This document shows positions 16,715-26,723 of a stretch of 64,000 nt of DNA, in pieces; the first letter of the stretch is position 1; the number at the start of each line of letters is the position of its first letter. The notes beneath the pieces were generated by a model. The model was not told the DNA's origin. It searched no databases and was given only the letters and a program-made list of their open reading frames with translations. The position numbers and the translations under genes are program-made. This DNA is from Gnetum montanum. Its lineage: Eukaryota; Streptophyta; Gnetopsida; Gnetales; Gnetaceae. The stretch spans positions 418,758 to 482,757 of the forward strand of contig MNCI01023402.1 in NCBI GenBank assembly GCA_015680685.1. Direction: 5' to 3'.

Positions 16715-19552
16715 ATGGCACTAAGATTGGAGTGTTCGCAGGAAGGAGAACCCCTCTCAACCAAGGGAGAAATGGCCCAAAGCTAGAAGGGGCTAACAAG
16801 AATAAGTCCAAGAATTGCAAGAGGCAACCCATGTAATGAGACCTCTTTCTGAGGAGCTCGAAGTGGAATTTGTTCGATAGATTTCAAAAGAAGAAGTGTC
16901 CACAGAGCAATCATAGCGAGGGGAAGTGCTAGGACCTATGTTAAGGCTTGAAGTCACTTTGACTTAAGCCTACCTTGACATCATGAGCTCCCAAGAGATT
17001 CAACAATCAGTTCTTCAAGAAATAAATGTTGGGCCATTCTTAAAGAAGGCTCCAGCAGATGTCAAAACACAACTACAAATGTCTCCCATGTGGCCAATCA
17101 TCACATATAGTGGGGAATGGTACATGGGAGAGACATATCTCTTTTAGAACAATGGAAGGCTGGGGTCCACAGTCAAAATCAAGGATATTCATGTGTCTTA
17201 CTTGATCGAGGCTATCATGCAGGCACTAGGGTTGCCTTACATTGGAACATAGTTGGTGAAGCTATCAATGAAAGATGATCCTAAAGCCAAAAAGAAGTGG
17301 ACTCAGTGATGTTATGGGGTCGACTATAAGGAGTACATCGATGAAGCACATCTATTTCAAAATGGTGGCCTATCACCTCAATCCAACGTTGAGGCCTAGC
17401 AAGGTAACTGCGTTCTCCACCTAAGCATACATGGATCTAAGTAGGAGATTTATTATGAACCTATCACAACTCATCTATTTGGAGGTTGAAAACATTTCAA
17501 GGAAAATGAACATGGAAGGAAAACCCTTCCCTTTCTGTGCCTCATTCGGAAACTTTGCAAAAGGGTAGGAATCGTCTGCTATGTCAATGACATAATCAGG
17601 CATGCTCCTTTGGTCTCATGGTCCAAAATTATGAAGGAAAAGACATCAACTACAACTCAAGAAGAGGAGTAGCTGCCACTACCACCGCCTACTTAAGAAA
17701 CAATGTTGGAGGCCATGCAGCCATTAAGCGCTTACGCAAAATCCAAGAGCAGCTCTTGTGTGAGCAAGAGTAATGTGCAGGGATGAGGAGTGTGGATCCA
17801 TCTATGTATTGACTAGCAATAAGTCACCTTAATGAGGTGGCTCAAATAATCAACCATATGCAGAGGGGTGGACCAATATTCTTTGCCCAACTAATGTAGT
17901 TGTTCACGAGGTTTGATCCTAATGCTTGAAAGGTGATGGTGTCATTATCACAACACCATTTATTTTCAAAAATCTCTAGGAATGTTGCCTCCTTCTTGGT
18001 GCATTTGTAGGAAGGTAACGGGGCCACTGTCCTAGTGATGCAACACTAAGGGTAAGAGATTATGGTTGAGGTAGTTGCTAATCATGTTGTTGAAGCACTT
18101 AATGCACCTTTAGCATCTGTACCAGACGTATCTACAGTTTAAGATGTGCAGACATACACAGGCACAATCAGTGTGAAACTGAATGTAGCCTAGCACAAAG
18201 AATTACGGGATCGACTGGTGGGAACTAGGAAACTGATTCTGTATATCTTTGATTTTTCGAATAACATCACTGTAACCCAGTCGAAGTTGTTGGAAGCAAG
18301 GGGTAAATGCATAATCTTGGAGTGGCAACTTGAAACAACTTAAGCACAAAATCAATGCTTGGTCATGGAGGTTATCAAATTATGTGCTTGCCTTATTGAT
18401 CTTGCACTCTTTAGCCCAACAATAACCAGAGATGAAGCTTTCCAATAGCTTCAAGAACGATTTAGGAAGGCTGAGGAGGAAGTAGTGACATCCATCTTCA
18501 GCCAATCCATAGCAGAGGCAAAAACATATTCAGTTTGGCTCAGATGCACTAAGAGAATGAAGCTCTAACCACACAAAACCATCACCTGCATAATGTTGAT
18601 GCTTAGAAGGAACAAATGCAAGAATTAATCCATCAATAGTAGGAGTAGTTAGCCAGGGTGAATATGGAATTAAGGAAATTAGCCATAGAGAATCAGAATT
18701 TGTCAATGGAAGAAGTTCATGCCTTGCACCATAAATTTGCTATTGAAATTGCTACCTAGAAGAATGAAGCTTTGAAGTTTGAAAAAGTTAAAAATCACTA
18801 TAGAGACTAGGTTGGCCTATAGAAGGAAGTAAATGAAAAGCACATTCAAATGGCAAAGGAAAAAATAAATGAAGCTCTTTAGAAACTCCAACAAGGAAAA
18901 TAAGTTTGGTAGCCCATTGTTGATGGGATTGATGCCTAGAACAATGTGGAGATCTACCTAAAGGAGTTGCAGATAGAAGAAATAACAGAATACATAGAGT
19001 TGGCCAATCTTTGCTATGTGAATGTGGCTATGCTGACTATTGGATGGATGTCGTTAGAGTTAGAGAAACAAGTGGCTAGCTTGTATTTGCAATACAAGAT
19101 AGAGTTCAAGCACCATAAAAACATCAAACAGAAGCTTGAGATTGCAAACCCTAAACTTGAAGTTCTCAGAGCATGATTCATAGATCAACGATCAACTGCT
19201 GAGAACCTAGCCAATAGAATGAATGATTAACAGGAGCTAAAGGATACAATCAAAGTGTTCGACATTGAATGCAAATAATTTGTTGCCTAGTTTATCAATG
19301 TAAAGGAGTTGTTTCTAGTAATTCTATGTCCCTAGGATGTGCCCGTTTTGATCCACATTGGCAAAGCCACATGGATGGTGCATGATCCTAGAAGTAAGAA
19401 GGAGAAAATGAAAGCACTGCTAGATGCTTTCTACCTCTTTCCAGAAGTTGTAGTAATAGTAGGACAACCATAGCCACCTTAACCGTCACACATGCGTGAA
19501 GTCAGTGAAGGTTCCTCAAAACCTTAGGAGCCACCACTGCTTGGGATTGTCT
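16715..19552 (+). pseudogene. E2 ORF3: plant-transposon-type domain plus coiled coil
   Basis: Homologous to E1 ORF3. The start ATG (16715, MALRLE) is preceded by ACTAGAG, where the spliced E1 leader would join. The plant-transposon-type N-terminal domain is at about 17030-17620 (GEWYMGETYLF-stop, LGLP, LPFLCLIRKLC). The central part with ATVLVMQH is at about 18024, and the coiled coil at 18420-19200 includes the open 76-codon stretch 18946-19176 (ELEKQVASLYLQYK). Stops number in the tens. Two early stops (TAA in LT-stop-A at about 16965, TAG after YLF at about 17144) coincide with stops in E1. HTAAGGGTAAG-type double stops near 18045 are shared with E4. Confidence 0.65.
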
Positions 19553-19729
19553 GATCTTCCACATTGAAATTCATGTCATCAAGGAACGTGTTGTCTAATT
19601 TTTAAGAGTCATGTCATGGTATTCAATTTTATGTCATGAACACCATCATTTTTGTAATGTGTTGATCCATATACTCAGATACTTTGTTTTTGTTAAGTTA
19701 ATATATTTTATTTGTGAAAGGTCAGTTAA

Positions 19730-19795
19730 TAATCCCATACCTTCCCAATTTTGTAAAAGAACTCAAGGACAAGTTTTCATTTAGTTGTGGGGGTT
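19730..19795 (+). promoter_or_regulatory. Conserved pre-LTR block and polypurine tract (E2)
   Basis: AATCCCATACCTTCCCAATT, then GAACTCAAGGACAAG, then TTGTGGGGGTT directly before the LTR start TGATGAG at 19796. Same block as in E1 and E4. Confidence 0.75.
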
Positions 19796-20656
19796 TGATG
19801 AGTCATGGTTTTGTTGGCTGTGTCGACGAGGTCTTGTTAATGCAGCCTCATCAACTAGGTATCATGTGTTGATGAGGCCCTGTCGATGCATTGTCTACTT
19901 TTTGGCTATAAATACACATCCACCAACTACATTTATGGCAAAAAGATTTTAATAGTAGTGAAGCTTTTGTAGTTTGTTCATTTGAGAGTTAGAATATTTC
20001 TCTCGAGTGTCCATATTAGGAGTCATTGAGTGTATGGATCTTTATTTGAGCATTGGTGTACCTAGGCATGACAGTGTGTAATAATAAAGACGAGCTTTCT
20101 GATAAACCTTGCAGCATTCTAGATAGATTAAATATTTTATTTATGCATTTAATGTTTTCAATTATTTATTAAATGTTATCCAATAATTAAGCTAATGAAG
20201 TAGTTAAACAAGATAAGTTAGATAGAATAAACACATAAGTACGACTACTTCGAGCATAGCATGTATTCACTTGGTAATCCTAGTAGCGTTATTGCTTGGT
20301 ACGCCTAGTAGCATAGCGCTTGGTAAGCTAGTAGTGGATACGTGGGTTCAGGGTGTGTGTGGAGATGGGCACTAAATGCTTATAGTTAATTAGTTAAATT
20401 AAATTTGTTAATCTAATTACTTTATCTCCCTTTAAACACCAAACCATAAAATACAAAATGATAAAAATCAGATGCCTTAATTACACTTAATCATACTAGT
20501 GTACATCACAAGTGTAATTGGGAAGATAATGATTGACCTTAAGGCAAGATTCACCTCCTAGAGGGTTGGTGCACCGAAAATTATAAAGTCTGCTGGATCA
20601 TGTGTGAATGCTTGTGATTTGTATGGTTGGGTGTATGGGTACCTCACCACTCATCA
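19796..20656 (+). repeat. E2 3' LTR
   Basis: 861-bp LTR from TGATGAGTCATG to CCACTCATCA. U3 holds GTCGACGAGG and GATGAGGCCCTGTCGATG, then a TATA box GGCTATAAATAC at about 19904-19915. It is homologous to, but clearly diverged from, the E1 LTR, and closer to the E4 LTRs. Confidence 0.9.
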
Positions 20657-21472
20657 CCCACTTCCATAAAATTTTACTTAATAAGTTATCTTTCTTCACT
20701 ACACTCATGAATTTGGAAACATGATAATTTCCATAATGTCAAGTTGGTTATAATTTCACTTTCTTCTCTTTGCTTGTGTTTCTTTTTAATGTATGATTCA
20801 ATTATTTACTTTGCAATATCAGATATGAGTAGCTTCTTAGTTGGAACAATGTTATGAATTTGAAATATCTTAAGATGGATTACTGTGCTAACTTTCTCAT
20901 CTTGCTAAATCTCCTTGAAATTTGTGCCACCAAATTATGTGAAATAAGATCCAAGTGATGTTACCATCTGAGTTCCCTAGGAAAGGACATGAAGCTTTTA
21001 TCATACAACCTTGGTAAGGACCTTCCTTCACATGATCAAACCATGAGATAAAGCTACCATGAGATGTGATAAACTTGTGAAACTATGTGAAATTATATAA
21101 GAACATGTGAGTATTCAAATTGTGAGAATTATAATAAATATGGATGAGAGAAATTTAATGATCTTTACTATACTATGACAAAAAATTACTGTAATAATAG
21201 AAGAAAATAGAAAAGGAAACATACATAAAGAACTTAGAAGCCTACTAACCTACTCTTCTTCAGAATTCACCTTCAAAATAAAATGGAATACATACATACA
21301 TACATACATATAAAAGGAACCATTAGTTGCTTCATATGGCATGAGTTGTATAAAAGGAAATGTACACACAATGCCGAACATGGACTCTCAATATAAACTT
21401 TTAACATGAACTTTAAAAGATTAACCACCTAAAGTATTGAACATGACTTCAAACATTTAGGCTAAGAAACAT
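20657..21472. other. Unassigned sequence between E2 and copia element C1
   Basis: AT-rich sequence without a recognisable ORF or repeat family. It contains a short CATA microsatellite at about 21288-21312. It may be the original host flank or part of an older element into which E2 and C1 inserted. Confidence 0.6.
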
Positions 21473-22451
21473 TGTTGACCTTTTTTTCTCTCAAAACCTT
21501 GAATAATGGAGAATTTGTTAGTGTGTTTTTGAGATCTTGCAGGTCTAAGGAAGATGAATTTGGCATATCAAGGAGATTGAGATAAGAGCAAGAACTAACA
21601 ACCTAGAATGCTAGAGTCCAATGAGAAGATGTATAGGTTTGGAGGAAATCACAAGAATGGAAGACTTCCCAAATCCCATAGAAGACGTCTTGGAAATTGA
21701 TAGGACATCTCACATTACAAAAAGATGTCGTTGCTGAGAGCTTTAGTCCTAGGCATTACATCTCCTTAAAATAAAAGATGTCATATGCTAAGCCAAGACA
21801 TCTTGTGCAAGGCATCTTATGAAAATTTAAGATGTCTTAGGACAAGACAAGAAGTCTTACCTATAAGAAGGAAAACACAGCAAGATGTCTCAATCTCATA
21901 GAAGATATCTCAACTAGTTATCTCTAGTTGTTGTATGGATCCCAATGGATAGATGAAGAGAACAAGGCTATAAAAGAAAGACATCCTAAACAAGAAAGTA
22001 CAAGTAGTAAATAGGTAATTAAGCACTTAATTGTATACATTCTTTATTAAATATTGTCCTTCAATTCTTAATCATTTTGTTGTATGTTGTGTGCCCTAAA
22101 TGTAAGGAATCACAATTTTACTTCATTCCTTCGTGGATCATTTATTTCTAGTTGTAAGCCTTGAGCGGTTGGATGTATTTCTTGATGGAAGACATCCTTT
22201 AAGCTTGTTGGAATCTTTAGGGATTTGCTGTGTTTGTAAGTGAAAACATCCCTAGTAGAGCTCAAGATTTTGTAAAGGTTGTGGTATCATTGAAGCCATA
22301 TTTTGAAGGAACAAAGTTTGGAGGTATGCAAGGTTTCTACCCTCTGAGTGTGGATGTACCCAAGTTGGGGAAACATGTACATCACTTGTGTAAGAATTTG
22401 GTATTATTGGCTTGAACTTATTCAATTTTCCTCCTAAGTTCTCGATCCTCA
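21473..22451 (+). repeat. C1 5' LTR
   Basis: Begins TGTTGACC and ends before AGTGGTATTAAAGC. Homologous to 26724-27431 plus 28449-28605. U3 contains many copies of the palindrome-like AAGATGTCTT (21640-21910), for example AAGACGTCTTGG, GACATCTTGTGCAAG and AAGATGTCTCAAT. TATA box GGCTATAAAAG at about 21968-21978. The exact 3' boundary is inferred from the PBS. Confidence 0.75.
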
Positions 22452-22453
22452 AG

Positions 22454-22465
22454 TGGTATTAAAGC
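22454..22465 (+). promoter_or_regulatory. C1 primer-binding site (initiator-Met tRNA type)
   Basis: TGGTATTAAAGC differs at two positions from the usual plant copia PBS TGGTATCAGAGC, which is complementary to the 3' part of initiator tRNA-Met. It lies two bases after the LTR. Confidence 0.75.
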
Positions 22466-22507
22466 TCTGGTACTCTTGGTGTGAGCATGACAACTTAAGA
22501 GTGAACT

Positions 22508-23510
22508 ATGAAGGGAACATCTTATAGTAAGCCACTAATGTTCAATAGGATCAACTTTGCATACTAGAAGGCATGGATGGAAGGATTCTTTGAATCCATG
22601 AAATTTGAAGTATGGTAATCCATCATGGAAGGATATACCCATCCCGTTGATAACACAATATGCATCACACTACTATGAGATAAGTGGTCTAATGATGATA
22701 AAAACAAATTTATGTTTGATTCAAATACTAGGAATTGTTTCTATTGTGCTCTTATTAAACTTGAGTTTAATAGAGCAACTGGATGCAAAATTGCCAAAGA
22801 AATTTGGGAAGTGTTAGAAGCCACCTATGAGGGAACCTCAATATTTAAACAAGCTAAACTCCTAGTCTTGCAAAGTGAATATGAGAAGCTAAAAATGAAG
22901 GAAGGTGAAAGAATCAAAGATTATTTTTCTAGGGCTTATGACATAGTAATTGCTATTAGAGAAATAGGGAAAAGCTTACCTGAAAGTGAAGTTATTATTA
23001 AAATTATTAGAACTTTACAACTTGAATTTAGATCCAAAATCACTACCATGGAAGAAATTAGATATTTCTCTATACTTAAATTTGAAGAATTACAAAGTGC
23101 ACTTGTAGTGTATGAGATGAATCTCATAAGTGTAGGTGCTATCAAGAAGAAATTCATAGCACTTAAAAGTTCCTCAAAAGAAAAGGAGATGTGAAACTAT
23201 GAAGAAAATAGTGATGATGAACAAGCTTTCCTAACGAGAAGAGTAAAGAGGCTTTTAGCATCAAAAGGAAAAAACTTTAACCAATCAAACAACAAAGGTA
23301 AAGAAAGAAGTAAGCTACTTACAAAAGAAGGAGCTCATTCAAGAGGAAAAGAAGACAAAAAATTTCTATAGTAGTTGGGATTATGAATACAGTGAAAAGG
23401 AAACTGATGATTCATCAACTAGCTTACATCTTATTTGCATGGCTCTTATGCATGAAGGTCCCATAGAGAAATTTGAAGAACCTAAAAGTATAATTGAATA
23501 AAGGTACAAC
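22508..23510 (+). pseudogene. C1 gag, Ty1/copia type, degenerate
   Basis: Copia-type Gag (UBN2-like). After the start, FNRINFAY-stop-KAWMEGFFES resembles the WK.RM..F motif of this family. The open stretch 22712-23194 contains WEVLEATYEGTS, LVLQSEYEKLKMKEGERIKDYF and ITTMEEIRYFSILKFEELQSAL, all typical. A Lys/Ser-rich tail follows (23160-23340). A canonical zinc knuckle was not seen. Stops at codons about 20, 40 and 60, and one at 23192, break the frame. It is followed not by protease but directly by the promoter-like segment at 23556. Confidence 0.8.
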
Positions 23511-23555
23511 ATGCTTTGTAATTAAATAGTCTTGACTATCATGCTCTCAGCTTGG

Positions 23556-23612
23556 GCAAGATGTCTTGAGTGCACCAAATGGCATTCTGAAGATGTCTCC
23601 CTATATAAATTA
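23556..23612 (+). promoter_or_regulatory. Internal LTR-like promoter upstream of the C1 3' ORF
   Basis: GCAAGATGTCTTGAG (23556-23570) and GAAGATGTCTC (23589-23599), then TATA box CCCTATATAAATT at 23599-23611. The C1 3' LTR contains GCAAGATGTCTCGAG followed by GAAGATGTCTCGA (27128-27160), upstream of its TATA box. So the internal promoter carries the element's own U3 motif. The ORF ATG is at 23719. Confidence 0.55.
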
Positions 23613-23718
23613 ACTTGTTTATTATTTCTTTCCTATCTCATTTGAAGAAAAGACATCCCTTCCTAAATGACTAGGGCTTTTATCTTGTTGTAGCTACACT
23701 CCATTGAGCTCGATTTTG

Positions 23719-25404
23719 ATGGCTCCTAAGAAGATAGGAACATCAAAGTTTCCATAGCACAAATCCAAGGGCACTCAAGGAACATCCACAAGTAGATCAA
23801 GCTCATACAAGTGTCAATTCCAATCCATTGATGCTAAGAATATGTTTGAGAATAATCTATTAGTCTTCATTGTATTTGAATGAAATTTAAACTTTCTCAA
23901 GCATCATTTGCATGCTTAACTATCATATTTTGAAACCATAAGATGGGAAATAATTATCTCAATGACCATTTGTATTCCAAAAGTTCTCTTTTGTGAATTC
24001 TTTGGCAGCCTTGTTATTACAAATGCTTCTATTTGGGCTTTCAATTCTATGGTTAGGGGAGTCATTGCTCAAGTGTCTCCCTAAGTAATTAATTATTTTC
24101 TTGAAATTTCTAGTATTGATATTCATAGGGATGTGATTCATAATATGGATGATATTTTCATAAATGGTATTATCCCAGTTACATATGAAGAATTTTCTGA
24201 TGCAATGTTTGGTAGTTTAGTGTCCCTTCAAGATGGTAAAGTGTATTGACACTAGATGTCTTAAGATGCCTCCACACTTTCTCTTATTGTGATGTAGAAC
24301 ATCATAGTCAAGGGAGGTAGCTATAATTATTTACTCCCACCACTAGCATTCGTGCTATATTGTTGTTGACAGGTTAGTTGTTAGACTTGGCACATGTTAT
24401 TTGCAGGGACATGTTGGAAATGTACATCCATGGATAGATCTATGAATACCCTCTCCTCATCATGTTGATCATACACCATGTGGGTGTTCCCATTCTAGAC
24501 CTTTTGATTTTGAAAAGAGAAAGGAGTCTTGTTGAATACTCTAAGAAGAGGAGTACCACTCACACAAAAACTACAACCGCTTCTTCTTTACAGGCACCTA
24601 GCAAGTAGACACTTGAGAGAACTTCATCACTGCAAGCACTAGCTTAGCTTCAATAGTCAAAATTAGTGAGTGCTCAAGTAGGGTCTTCCTTGAATAAGGC
24701 CTTACACTATTTTTATAACCATGGGAAAGATTGATAGAAATATCTCTTACATTCGTAAGAGGACGAATTCAATAGATGTTCCTCCTCCTTATGGTGATCT
24801 TCAATTTGAGAAGTTTAAGGCTGCTCATTGGATGAAAAGCGAATGAGAGCTAGAACCTATTTGACACTCTATAGCAGGAGGGTTATCTCAAGCGTACAAC
24901 TCGAGAAATGCATTAGATTTAGAATAGCTAGCAAGATCACCAACACATGCCTAAGAGGATTCCATCCCTCACATTGAGCAACCAGTTCTAGAGGCAAGTA
25001 TGTAGGGGGAGTCTTCTACAAGACTCTCTAAATGATTGCAAAGTGATGATAGGCTACAGTCTTTTGAGAAATAGGCCATCGATAGCATTTTTGATGTAGC
25101 CACACAATGGGAACAAACTATTTCCAAGATGTACCAACATGGGGCTACTCCATCATTCTCTTGGTAGGCTCTGTCTTATGATAGTCATCCATCCATCCAC
25201 TTTCAAGTGAAGCATTGACTTAGACAAGCACCAGTTACAGTGCCTTTTGATGATGACATCAAGCAAGTCTCTCACTCTAGTGTTAAAAATGATGATGATG
25301 AGGAAGAGACCTACATGCCTACTTGTGATGCATCTAACTTCGATAATAACACTAAGGTCAGCGGTTAGTGGGCTGGTGGTGAACCCCTCCTTTTGTGTGA
25401 TGTT
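23719..25404 (+). pseudogene. C1 envelope-like 3' ORF, degenerate
   Basis: Starts MAPKK at 23719. The segment around 24005-24110 reads ASIWAFNSMVRGVIAQVSP-stop-VIN, the pattern VRG..I..SPEVIN seen in plant-transposon-type / envelope-like 3' ORFs of plant elements. A second recognisable part at about 24750-25400 is rich in Asp, Glu and Ser (KNDDDEEETYMPT). No transmembrane segment is clear. Many stops. The downstream end is cut by a solo LTR at 25405. The position (3' of where pol should be) and the MAPK start parallel ORF3 of the gypsy elements; homology between the two is possible but not shown. Confidence 0.5.
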
Positions 25405-26264
25405 TGATGATTGGCGAGGTACCCCTACACCCAACTATATGAATCATAAATGTTCATTCACAATCTGGTCAAATTCTATGGATGGGACTAGTTGTGCATC
25501 TAAATCATTATGCTCTAATCATAGTTCGTTTTCTTTCCACTTGGACTAGTGGTAGCTTAGTCACGTATGATTTAGTCCAAAGTGAGGCATCTTATGATGT
25601 TGTCTAACCCTTTGCTGCTCCTAATGATGATAAAGAGATTAATGAATTAAGCTAATGAACAATGGGAAATAAGATCTAAACTAGCCTACGTGTGATGAGT
25701 ATCCATTCCCAATCATCTGTACACACCTTGGACTTCACATAACTATCATTGGGATTACCAAGCATATGTCACTGGGCTTGCTAAACAATACACTGATAGG
25801 TTACCGAGTAATTACACTTACATGCTCATGATTAAGATGTACTCATTCCACTTAATGACAGGAATGGTAAATAGCAATAAATTAAAACATTAACTAAAGA
25901 AAATAGTAAATAAATAAATAAATAAATAAGTCAATAATAAATCTAAGTGGATGCTGCAATGATGAAAGTAATCTTGATCTTTATTTTTAGTCATGTAACA
26001 TGTCCAAGTACGTCACACTCAAATAAGGATGTAATACAATCACAAACATTACACTGTGGGCATGCACTGGGAATAACGAAACTTGTAATCAGAAATCTAA
26101 GAAAAGCTATCAAAAACTAATAACAAAAACTATCCACCAACCACACACCCAAGTGTTGTATTTATAAGCTGGCACGAAGGAGATGATATTGGATAGTTGA
26201 CATCGCTTCTTGGGCTCCAATATTGGATATTTGATATCAGAGTAGACCAAATCATGACTCATCA
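25405..26264 (-). mobile_element. Solo LTR S1, Athila-like, minus orientation
   Basis: 860 bp, starting TGATGATTGGCGAGG and ending GACTCATCA on the plus strand, which is an LTR in reverse orientation. Its TATA box reads GCTTATAAATAC on the minus strand (about 26156-26167). Flanked by ATGTT (25400-25404) and ATGTC (26265-26269), a 4-of-5 target-site duplication. No internal domain is attached, so it is a solo LTR formed by LTR-LTR recombination. Confidence 0.85.
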
Positions 26265-26723
26265 ATGTCCAAAAAGGGGAAGAATTTTTGAGAGAGCTTG
26301 ATGCTTGATGACTAATAGCTATATTATGCTTTGATATGTATATTATTATGTTGTGTAGACCATTTGACTATTATATGGAGTCTATGATTATATGGATATG
26401 TTTTTTATAGATTTCTTGCTCTAGTGTTTATTATGAGGCTATGACATGTGATATGCTTATTTATTTGTTACGGGATGCATACTATAGATAGAGATTTGAG
26501 AATATATTTGATGTGACTTACTTATGTTAGTTCTAGAGATCATTGCTTATGGATGTATGACTACTACCCTCTAACCCATCCTTATTTTCCATCCTTGTTG
26601 TCATAGGAAATTTACTATCTTATCTAAGCATGACTACTTATAATGAGAATTTTATATATGTTGGTTATTACTTTTATGCTAATTCATTATTCAAGTTTTG
26701 GACATCATTAAAAAGGAGAAGAT
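26265..26723 (+). promoter_or_regulatory. C1 3' non-coding region with two polypurine tracts
   Basis: Two purine runs, CCAAAAAGGGGAAGAA at 26269-26284 and AAAAAGGAGAAGATTG at 26710-26725, the second directly at the 3' LTR start. Multiplied PPTs upstream of the 3' LTR are a known Sirevirus trait. The sequence between them is AT-rich without an ORF. Confidence 0.6.

Larger units (their letters stand above)
11384..20656 (+). mobile_element. Athila-like element E2, interrupted by E1
   Basis: Second Athila-like element in the same orientation. It begins mid-protease at the E1 LTR boundary and continues with RT, RNase H, IN, inter-ORF region, ORF3, PPT and 3' LTR. Its 5' half should lie to the left of E1. 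It is older than E1: CpG motifs are largely lost and stops are more frequent. The right end is the LTR terminus CACTCATCA at 20656. Confidence 0.88.

Noticed and set aside
21288-21312. CATA microsatellite, and AAAT runs near 25905-25930
   Set aside because: Ordinary short simple repeats with no associated feature.
25247-25549. Plus-strand open frame of 100 codons spanning C1 3' ORF and solo LTR S1
   Set aside because: It crosses the insertion boundary at 25405, so it is a chance fusion.
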